Part shown: positions 54,748 to 64,000 of the stretch, in pieces | How the letters are laid out: each line of letters starts with the position of its first letter | Position numbering within the stretch: position 1 is the first letter of the stretch | Source of the DNA: Platanthera guangdongensis | Taxonomy: Eukaryota; Streptophyta; Magnoliopsida; Asparagales; Orchidaceae | DNA length: 64,000 bases | Direction: 5' to 3' | Assembly (NCBI GenBank): GCA_039583875.1 | Contig: CM077166.1 | Location: 92,192,564-92,256,563, forward strand | Notes under the pieces: generated by a model | Seen by the model: only the letters and a program-made list of their open reading frames with translations | The model's database searches: none | What the model was told of the DNA's origin: nothing | Position numbers and translations under genes: made by a program

Positions 54748-57700
54748 GACCAAATGAACAAGGGCCAAGGTAAAAATAACCTTGGGCTGCCTATAGGTCA
54801 GCCTCAACAGTTAAACCTAAGGTCTGACCTTAGGACTACACCTTGATCCTAGGTCCCTACCACAACACCCCCAAACACCTTGGGAAGTCCATAGGGTCAC
54901 TAAGGACCCACTGTGGGCAGTCAAAGTGGTTAAGTTTACCTAAGTCAATCCTAACCCTAAAGTGAGGTCAATGGGTCACCAAGGACCCATTGGGGTCAAC
55001 TCAAGAGTCTAGGTTGACCAAAGTCAACTCTAGCCCTAATTTCGTCAAAGTACCCTTCCTAAGGGTAGGTGACCTCCAAAGTGTCATGACAACCCTACCC
55101 AACCCTTCCTAGACCTTAAGGGAGTCTAATGACTCACTAAGGACCCATTTTGGTCAACCCAAATGGTCATGTTGATCAAGCTCAACTATATTCTAGTATT
55201 AGGTCAAATTAGCTTAAATGGGCTAACCCAAGCTCAACCCATTTCCCCCACTTGGGCTAACCTCATTTTTATTATTATTATGAGTTAGTGGGCTGCCAAT
55301 AGGCTGGAGGAGATACCAAAAATTCGGCCTTGATGACCAGGAGAGAGAAAACTCCATCTTCCCTTAAATGGAGGAGAGAGAAAGAAGAAGGAGAAGGCCA
55401 TTCATGCATGGGGAGGCCAAGGGCCACCTTTGGTGGCTGGATTCAACTCCTCTGAAGGAGAGGAGAAGTTTCCAGCCATTTGCTGGCCACCCCAAGGCGG
55501 ATTCACCCCCATCACCATGGCCGAGCCTGACCATTCATGGCCATTAATGGAATTGATGCCATGACACCCCCCTCCCCATCTGATGATTTTAAAAGCTTCA
55601 GTGGGCTCCAAGGAGTCGCTTCCACTCTCACCCCGACGATTTAGAGCCACTTCCCGGTGTAGTTGTAGAAACCCAAGCGGCGCCGCCACCACCATGGCTT
55701 CCCGGCGATCAACGAGTCTCCTGGCCGCAAGCAAGGTCCTCCCCTTCCTCTCTCACTGTGGATAGATCGTAGGGATCTTTTAGAATGAAAATCGGGCTCA
55801 ATTGAGCCCGATTGAAGCTCGCGTTTTCAAGATTTTTCTGTGAAAAACGAACTCTCGGGATCGCCGGAATAGGCCTCTACGGCGGCTGTGCCGCCGGCGC
55901 TAGCCACCACCTCAACGGAGGTGGTGGTGGCGGTGGCCGGCCGTGGAAGTGGCTGGATTGCCGGCGGCAGCATTTGAAAGGAGCTCCAGGCGGGATGAAT
56001 CCAGGCCGTCGGCTGGAGCTTGAAGATTATGTGATGTCGTCCAAGGCGCGCCAAGATTCGTGTCATATTAGACTTTAAACTATAGGATGTAAATTTCTGA
56101 TTATTTAATTATGTCACACATTTTGTATTTTATGGTTTTAATTTTTACAAATACTTAGGAGTTATTTCATAAAATGTGGTCAACATAAATTTTTTATCCT
56201 GGAGAGCGTAGTGTACAGCAAAATTGATTTGAACCCATTTGGGTGCCTGGTTTGACTAGGGCACCCATTTTGGTGGGACCTATGTCTAGGGCTATCGTGA
56301 GATTAAAAAGGGTACCCACTCTTAATCCCTTGTACAAATGAGCTAAATTTTGGGCAGGAGGTCACCCTTAACCAAGTTTAAGGTCTGTACAAAATGAGAA
56401 TTTTTGGACATACTTTGGCTATAGTTTTATCTTTTATTTAATAATACTAGGGTAATTTAATTAGGTGGTCTAATGACTTCCAAACCCTCCCAAATTTTGG
56501 TGAGTGGTCCTTGGGGTCTTCATAAGGCTCTGGTTAAACTTTCATCTCATATGGAGATGGTTTGAGTTGAAAACAAGCAAACCCTAGCCTTGACATAATA
56601 GGGGCATTTTGGTCAAATGGGCAATTTAGGTTTTGAGTGGCCATCTCACCTCAACAGAGGATTAAATTGGGGTCACTGACTTGGCATGACTTCTATCACC
56701 CACTCTGGAAAATGGGGTAGATTGGAGTGAATTTGCCTTAGGACTTAAGGTCAAACCCTAAGGAATGACTTTTATGCCTTGTGAAGGGAATGAGGTCAAA
56801 TGACCCTAATTTAGCTTGAAATATGGTACGGAGGATGCTAGGTTACCTAAAGCCCTCTGCTAAAAATATTATGGGATTTGGGAAAGGATAAACCCCTCTA
56901 AACCCTAACCCTATTTTAGGGCACAAAACTTGTAGAGATAAAATAGTTAGTAAAACTCATTGAACAGTGATGAAACTTTGGTAGAGTAGTCGTAGGGTCA
57001 GTAGAAGCCTCTGAAAATTATTGTAGGGTGTTTGGAAGACATTAGTATGTACTTGTAGTTATAACCCTTTTATTGCCCCTAAGGATGATTTTGATGAAAT
57101 CATGATTAAACTAATTTACAATGTTATGAAACTTGGACAGTGAGGATTTAATATCATGTTATAGCCTTGGTAAAGTTTCTGTAATTTTTGGATAACATTT
57201 AGGGCACTTCTCTATTTATTTCCATTTATTATATTTTTATTGAATTAATTAATTAGGGTCTTACATCTTGTTGAAGAGTTGAGAAATTTAGGATTTTATG
57301 TTCAATAGTCATATTATATTTATCATAAATTTTGTGGAGCATTTACTTGTCTGTTGATGGTACATCGTGTTCAAACTTGGTGTTTTTGGATTACCAGAAT
57401 AATTAAATAAATAACCAGATAAATTAGAAAAAATATGAATTTCTGGATTTAGGCCAAACATATCATGATAGACCTCCAATAAATATTATAGGGATACTGG
57501 ATGAATATTTTGAGTACTTCTTGTTTTACACGTCATATAGTTTGGGTTGGTCTGCATTTAGTAAAACTGCAGAATTTAATTTGGAATATGAATTTGGGCA
57601 CATGAGTTGGGGTTAGATGTTTGCTGGTTGGATAATTAAAAATGAGTTTATCATTGGAAGATAGGATGAGTAACGTGTTGGTTTGGCTAGTGTTAGGTGG

Positions 57701-59268
57701 TGCTCGGGATCGACGAAAAATCGTCTTTCTCGTGGGGAGGAATTGTCAAATACACTATGGTTAGATCCAGTACAACAAGTAAGGGTTTTGCGAAATTTGA
57801 TAGCAACCAATAATAAAAAGTGTCTTGCGAAAGGGAGCTTTGGGTGTCATCCCATCGCAGTTCCTAGTGCATTCGAGAGCCCTTCACGGGGAATACCTTG
57901 GGCAGTCCTGGGCTAACATAAACAGTAAGAATAAAACATTTCAAGAGCAACTAGTATAACTAGGGTTACACATTCACACACCCCGGTAGCTCAGGAGGTT
58001 GTTTAGGTTGTTTTGATTGCCATCCGGACGGTTCGTTCGGAAGGTAGATGCACGGACGGATAGTCCGGGGAGCCAGTGGCTCAAAAGGTTTTGGATACAA
58101 AATAAGGTTGTGGGTCATCGATATCGGACAGTCATTCACACCGACGTCGATAAGTTGACTCGGCGGTGTGGGACACTTAGCCAAATAAAGTCTCGTGGAT
58201 ATGGCCAACATTAGTACTCGGATACTCTAGGTTGTGTTCTTCTAGGGGCGTATGGGAGGGCTAGGCCTGGTAGTGTGGATACCCACCTAAGAGTGGGGGG
58301 CTAGACCCACGGTCTCCGTTTGCCACTATGGAGGTTCCTGGGAGTGAAGCTAGCTTCCCAAATAGGGGGAACTAAAGGTCTGTGCGCATAGAGTCGTGTG
58401 CGTGGGTTGCTCTTGCATGAATCATGGCATAGCATATCACTACACTCATACTTGCATACAACCGACACCGCAACGTATAAATTGGTATGGGACTTTTTAT
58501 ACGATGGGAACCTTGTAGAAGACCCCTTAACTTATATGTTTGTATGGACATTCATATAAGTTAAGGTTACTTACTTCCTACCTTGTCTTTTTACATATGC
58601 TGCTTACTCTACTTGCTTACTCTACTGGCTTACTCTACTTGCTTACCTTACTGCACACTATTATAGAACTGCTAGACTAGTTCCACTGTCACCTGCCACT
58701 TTGTACTCTCCACCTTTATAGCATCCCTTTCCTCTTCCCTGCTCGGTTCCTAGGAGCCATGTGGGGAGGGGTAGGGGATGATAGGGCTTAGTCTTTATGA
58801 CTAATGGTTTTCGGACCACAACATTACAAGGGCTCCGGATGGGAGACAGGGACCAACAGCATAGGGACCAACACCAGCGGAGTACGGTGCGCATGGAGGT
58901 GGGCCAGTCTAGTACCGGAGCACCAATGACCAGCTCCGTGAGTGATAGTCTTTTTATAGCTTCCGCGAGAGATTGTAGCGAGGATCTGATGTACAGGGCT
59001 TAAGCCCGTTTATATTTCCATTTTGTTACTTTGTAGTACACTCTCTTTTCTATTTATGAACTCGATGTGATTTCATTTACATTTAATACATGTGATGTGG
59101 ACTTAGTTTTATCCGAAACTATATTATACTGCTCTCTCTTATTGATCGAAAAGGCCGGCAGAATCGGCGTTTTGTAATGGCGGCCTTCCCGAGAGTCGGG
59201 GCCACCGCAAAAAGGAGGTTCTGGGCATAAGACCCCGGGGTTTAAAAAGAAAAAAAGGGGGTCTTACA
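54748..59268 (+). mobile_element. Gypsy family C, LTR2, remainder
   Basis: Continues LTR2 (4602 bp in total with 37353-37433), collinear with LTR1: TTGAC cluster (54910-55215), exon-1 copy (55694-55735), A/T-rich middle (56080-57660) and structured block (about 57705-58570, with stem-loops 58474-58503 and 58526-58565). It ends GGGGTCTTACA. It is followed by another PBS and gag, so it is at once the 3' LTR of internal 1 and the 5' LTR of internal 2. Confidence 0.92.
55694..55735 (+). CDS. Candidate gag first exon in C LTR2
   Basis: 14 codons, MASRRSTSLLAASK, then GTCCTC. The matching acceptor is TTGTAG at 59463-59468 before the gag frame (phase 0). The weak donor is the main doubt. Confidence 0.4.
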
Positions 59269-59270
59269 AG

Positions 59271-59282
59271 TGGTATCAGAGC
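59271..59282 (+). promoter_or_regulatory. Primer-binding site of C internal 2
   Basis: TGGTATCAGAGC, a full initiator tRNA-Met match, two bases after LTR2. Confidence 0.88.
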
Positions 59283-59468
59283 AAACCTCGATCGAAAAGA
59301 GAAGTAGTCTACAATAACCTTAGGCCACCCCCGCGCGAGCTTAGTTTGCGGACAAACTAGCAGCGGAAGCAGTGGTGACCCCAGAAGGGAAATCACATGT
59401 AAAAGTCCATTTTCTCCTCCTTTTATTCCATTGGCACGCTATCTAACTATTGGAATTTTTCCTTGTAG

Positions 59469-59734
59469 CCTGCGACGAACCCTACTCCACAACAGGGGAC
59501 ACCTCAGGCTCCGAATATAGTTCAACCTCCGCCGGCTCCAGTTCCGTTTCAGCAGACGGATATGGGGCAAACATTGACGGCCATCCTGGAGGCCTTCATA
59601 GCTCAGTAGGCCCGGCTCCACAGCCAAATCCCGGGGTCAACTGGATGAGTGCCTTCGGGGCACTTTCCCCTCCATCCTACCAGGGGACGGATTCGACAGT
59701 TCGCACGGAGGAATGGTTGGATACCATCTTTGAT
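59469..59734 (+). pseudogene. Gag start of second C internal region
   Basis: The same start as 23112 onward (PATNPTPQQGTP), again with no ATG and preceded by TTGTAG. A TAG at 59607-59609 replaces CAG of the first copy, and one base is missing just after it. It is cut at 59734 by C', at the codons after WLDTI. The rest must lie to the right of the window. Confidence 0.85.
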
Positions 59735-60847
59735 GTAATATCCCATTTCCAACTAGACCCCTAAGAATGGTTTTGGCCATGACTAGGTCATGACAAACCC
59801 TAGGAAGCCAGAAATGGGCCAGGAGATAGGGGACAAAAAGGTAGGAGATCATCATGGTCTGCAAATAGTAGAACTCTAAACAATGGTTTAGGATGACCAT
59901 GGGCTACACCTTAACCCCAAGGCCCTACCACAACACCTCTAATACTTTGGGAGGCCCATTAGAGCCAAAAGGACCCATTAGGGTCAACCCAAGAGGCTCA
60001 GTTGACCAAGGTCAACCCTAGCCCTAAATGGGTCAAACTAGCCTACTTAGGGTCAATTGACCTACTCTTAGCCTAGAGGACCCCACCTATGCCCTCCTAA
60101 CCCTAAAGTGAGGTCAATGGGTCACTAAGGACACATTGGGGTCAGCTCTAGAGGCCAGGTTGACCCAAGTCAACTCAAGCCCTAACCTGGTCAAAGTACC
60201 CTTACTAAGGGTATGTGACCTCCAAGGTGCAGGGTAACCCTACATAACCCTACCTAGACCCTAAGGGAAGCCAATGGGTCACCCAGGACCCAATGGGGTC
60301 AACCCAGATGGTCAAATTGACCAGGTCAACCCTCATTTAGGTCAAGTCAAACTTAGCCCAAAAAGGGATAACCCAAGCCCAAGCCACTTCTCCCTTAGGC
60401 TAAACCCATTCCCATGACCATCATAATCAAGTGGGCTGCATTTAGCTTGTGAGGTTGACTAGTCAACCAGAGGTGACTGGGAGAGAGAAAGGAGCTCCCC
60501 TCCATGATAATGGAGGAGAGAGAAAATGAGGAAGAGGAAGGGGAAGTGAGAGGCCGGCCAAGGAAGGCTAACAGCCACCAATTATGGCTGCAATCAACTC
60601 CTCTAGGAGAGAGGAGTTGATTCCAGCCATTTCCCGGCCACCAAGGGGTGGGTTCAGCCCCCCTCCACACAACACGAGCCACACCTTTAATGGTGTTAAT
60701 GGCCATTGAAGAAGCAGCCTCCCCTCTCCCCCATTTGCCATTTAAACACCTTCAGGGAGCCAAGGGGATCATTTTAGTGCGTTTACCTGGAGGAGACGAG
60801 CCATTCCACTGTGCAGTTGCAGAAGCCGAGCGCCGCCGCCATCGTCA

Positions 60848-60889
60848 ATGGCATCCCGCCGCTCCTCACGCATCCAGGCCGCCAGGAAG
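60848..60889 (+). CDS. Candidate gag first exon in C' LTR
   Basis: 14 codons, MASRRSSRIQAARK, then GTCCTC. ATG, MASRRS, the length and the terminal basic residue are kept while third bases change (CGA/CGG/CGC) relative to C, which suggests coding constraint in this otherwise diverged LTR. Confidence 0.4.
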
Positions 60890-63470
60890 GTCCTCCTCCT
60901 CTCCTTAACTCGCGGGTAGATCTTAGGATTCCTAGGTTTCAGGTTTCGGGCTCAATTGAGCCTGATCCAATCCAGCATTCCTCATGGTTTCGGCAAGAAA
61001 TCCTCTTGCTATATCCGCCGGAAAACGCCTCTCCGGCGGCGGAGCCGCCGCCTGGCGATAGCCACCACCTCAACGGAGGTGTTGGTGGCGGTGGCCGGCC
61101 GGGGAAGGGGCTGGATCGCCGGCGGCAGGGCTTGGAAGTGGCTCCAGGCGGGATGAATCCTGGTCGTCGGCTCAAGGAAGAAGATGAAGGGATTCCGTCC
61201 CTTTTTGCTTCAAGATTCGTGCGGGCCTGAGATTAAACTATAGGAAATATTTTATATTAATGAAATTTTGTCACAGTTTTTGATATTATTGGTTTTAAAC
61301 TTAAAAAATACTTAGGCTCATCTGGTGGAAAATCCTTCAACATGAAAGTTGTAGTCCTTGGTGGCTACTTTATTTTAAAATGTGTTTGAACCCATTTGAG
61401 TGCAAGGTCTGACTAGGGCACCCATTTTGGTGGGACATACCCTTAGGGCTAGGCAGTCATTAAATTGAGTGCCCACCTTTCATCCCTAGCCCAAATTAGT
61501 TGAAACTTTGGCAGAGAGTCTACCCTAGCTATACCTAGGGCTTGACCAAAAATGAGAATTTTTGGAGGAAATATTTCTATAGTTTTTGTAAATATTTAAT
61601 AATTATTAAATAAATTAAATAGGTGCCCTAAACACCTCCAAACCCTCCCAAATTTTGGTGAGTGGTCCCTGGGTTCAATTTAGGTATTTGTATAAACTTT
61701 CATTTAATTTGGATGTGTTTTGAATAGGTTTTGACCCAACCCTAACTATACCTTAATAAGGGCATTTTGGTCAAAAGGTGCACTTTTGGTTTTGAGTGAC
61801 CAAATCACCTCAACAGAGGCTGAAATTTGGGCCACTGGCTTGTTATAGCACTTATCACCTCCCCATGGAATATGGGATAGAGAGGAATAGATTTGCCCTA
61901 AGTTCCTAGGTCAAACCCTAAGGAGGGACCTTTTGGCCTTGGGAAGGGTATGAGTCCTAAACACCTTGGATGAACTCCAAATTTTGCAAGGAGGTTCCTA
62001 GGATATATAGAACCCTCTGTTAGAAATAGTAGCTAATTTTGAAAAGGATAGGGGCCCCAAAACCCTAACCCTAGCTTAGGACCTAAAACTTGTGGTGTAG
62101 GTTTAGGTTAGCTAAACATTCTGAAACTTAACTAAATTTGGGTAGTGAGGGGATTAGGGTATTTTGAGCCTCTGATAATTTACTTGAGGAATTTTGATCA
62201 ATATTTGTAGCACTTCATTTGTAATCAATGGTATTGCCCTAATTAATAATTTGGCTATTGTAGTCTCACTGCCCATAGAGAGGGTATGAAACATGGGCAG
62301 AGTTAGTTTTAGGCTATAATAATCTTGTATGAATTTTGTTAGAATTTTTGGATATCTATTTAGGGCATCTACTTCACAAGTGCTTTATTTTGATTACATA
62401 TTAAATAATTCTTGTCAGAGCCCATTACTTACTGAAAAATCATGAAACTTGCTGCATAGTGTTTTTAGCTCAATGTTATCATATGGGAATTTTTGTGGAA
62501 ATATTTGATGACTGATTAGCATACTTCGTTCATTAACCCTTAAATTAGAAAGTTCATAAGAAAATCAAATATAGCCTTATTTCCAAATGATAAATTATGA
62601 AACTTTTTCTAGGGTACTTGTAGTCCATCACAATCATCCCTGAATTTTTTCTGAATTTTTGGAGGTATATTTTCTATAGCATCTTTTAAAATGACTTTTT
62701 ATGGGGCATCTTTGAAATTAAATTTAAAGGCCTAAACCTTGCTGAAAAATTGGACGACTTAGGATTTAGAGTTGATTAGGCATTTTGTAATTATCATAAA
62801 TTTAGTGGATTATTATCTTGTCTTAAAATGGTACTTCATGTTCAAACCTGGGCCTTTTGGGACACTAGAATAAATAAATTAATTATCAGACAAATTACGA
62901 AAATTATGGATTTCTGGATTTATGCTTCAAATGTCTTTTTAGCCCTCTAATAATTATCATAAGGGTACTGGATGAGTATTTCATGTACTTCCCTTTTTAC
63001 GGGTCATGTAGCTTAAGTGGTCTGCATATAGCAAAACTGCAGGATTTCATTTGGATGTGAATTAGGGCACGTATGATGGGTCTTGATGGTTTGCTGTAAG
63101 GACAAGTGGAATGGGCTGCATCTATGGAAGATGAGTGAGTAGGGTGTGGTTTTGTCTTGGTTTATAGGCGTTCGGGTCCGACGAAAGATCGTCCTACCTA
63201 AGGGGAGTTGGAGTCAAATTACCCTAGGATTAGCATATCGAAATATGAGAAATAATGGGTAAGGGAATCAACCAATAATAAAATAAGTACCTTGCGAAAG
63301 GGAACGCTGGGCGTAATCCCAACACAGTTCCTAGTGCCCCTTGAGAGCCCTTCACAGGGAATGCCGGGGGTAGTCCTGGGTTAACGTAAACTGTTTTAAC
63401 AAGCTGAAAAGAGTAACTTAGTAATTAGGGTTGCACATTCCACAACACTGATGGCACCGGATGTTAGCTG

Positions 63471-63571
63471 GGAGCTTCGGCTCGGATGGTTAAAAGGCGG
63501 ACTTTGGGTCCGGGGAGCTTCGGCTCGATTGTTTGAGACGGACGTGTTGGTCCGGGGAGCTTCGGCTCGGT
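63471..63571 (+). repeat. Three GAGC-TTCG-GCTC hairpins in C' LTR
   Basis: GGGAGCTTCGGCTCG occurs three times (about 63471, 63518 and 63557), each an inverted repeat closed by TTCG. Two have GGTCCGG just before. As RNA these are UUCG tetraloops. The C LTR has GAGCC-AGT-GGCTC in the matching place. Confidence 0.85.
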
Positions 63572-64000
63572 TCTTGATTACGCTAATTTGCATGTGCATA
63601 ACAGGAAAAGAAATTAAGGTGGTGGGCCTTCGGTATTGGAGGGTCGATGCACCGACGCCAATACGTTGACTCGGCAAGTGTGGTTAGCACTTCGCCAACA
63701 GAAGTCCGGTGCGCCAGCCGGCAAGAGTACGCAGGAGTCTGCTTCGTGCACCAAGCGTTGAGGCGTACGATAGGTCTGACCGGTAGTGCTTTACTGGTTT
63801 AGAGGTGGGCGAGGCCCAACCCACCGCTTCCGTCTGCCACTACGGAGGTATCCTGGGAGGTTACGGCTCCAAAAAGGGGGAACTAAAGGTCTGTGTGCAC
63901 AGAGTCGGGTGTGTGTGTTGCACTTGCATGTCCATCATACCCACTTGCATGTCATAGCATATTCGTTACCTTTAACCTTGAAACCTAAAGTATAAGTGGA

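Larger units (their letters stand above)
59735..64000 (+). mobile_element. C' Gypsy LTR (related subfamily), truncated by window end
   Basis: It starts TGTAATATCCC at 59735 after TTTGA, a possible target duplication. It follows C LTR order at lower identity: the CATGACTAGGTCATGACA dyad, TTGAC cluster (59970-60345), exon-1 block (60848), GC-rich hairpins (about 61030-61090), A/T-rich middle (61230-63130) and structured block (63170 onward). At least 4266 bp; the end is not reached. It could be a full element or a solo LTR. Confidence 0.85.

Noticed and set aside
60811..61230. 139-codon frame in the C' LTR as a gene
   Set aside because: Not conserved in frame in LTR1 or LTR2. It overlaps GC-rich hairpins. 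The conserved small frame at 60848 is in a different frame.
1..64000. tRNA or rRNA genes
   Set aside because: No cloverleaf with A and B boxes or rRNA blocks noticed; the only tRNA-related sequences are the primer-binding sites.

Overview
The window is a plant nuclear genome segment made entirely of nested LTR retrotransposons. I found no convincing host gene, tRNA or rRNA. A plant source is indicated by the Ty3/Gypsy chromovirus-like and Ty1/Copia polyproteins, primer-binding sites matching the 3' end of initiator tRNA-Met, multi-kilobase LTRs, and stop codons that mostly look like CAG>TAG or CGA>TGA decay, as expected from CHG/CG cytosine methylation.

Layout. (1) 1-2055: a decayed minus-strand Copia piece (called G) with its putative 5' LTR. 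(2) 2191-2590: a fragment of a D-like Gypsy LTR. (3) 2591-6462: the 3' half of minus-strand Gypsy element E, cut inside RNase H by element C. (4) Plus-strand Gypsy family C has LTRs of about 4.6 kb and is arranged LTR-internal-LTR-internal: LTR1 is 6463-10822 plus 22638-22911, internal 1 is 22912-27002 plus 36527-37352, LTR2 is 37353-37433 plus 54748-59268, and internal 2 is 59269-59734. C is interrupted by plus-strand element D (10823-22632, site duplication TGTAC) in LTR1, minus-strand element B (27003-36521, GATCT) in pol, and minus-strand element A (37434-54742, CAAAG) in LTR2. Copia element F (46000-54087, GAACG) sits inside the 5' LTR of A. (5) 59735-64000: the start of a related LTR, C', inserted in the second C gag. 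Nesting is five deep: D-like LTR, E, C, A, F.

How the genes work together. Each Gypsy element encodes Gag (with a CCHC knuckle) and Pol (protease, RT, RNase H, integrase, GPY/F module and chromodomain-like tail). None is intact. F is closest to intact, with a single frameshift in an A-run. The main new reading is a shared two-intron gene structure. A short basic first exon carrying the gag ATG lies inside the LTR, downstream of a TATA-like box in A, B and D. Its splice donor pairs in frame with an acceptor just before gag, so intron 1 contains U5, the PBS and the leader. A second, phase-1 mini-intron of 76-119 nt separates gag from protease. If real, unspliced RNA is the genome, and splicing sets the Gag to Gag-Pol balance.

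The C, C' and D LTRs also share a highly structured block inside intron 1, with compensatory base changes. The U3 promoters of A, B, D, E and F carry arrays of dyad motifs (ACACG-N2-CGTGT, TCGTCGA).
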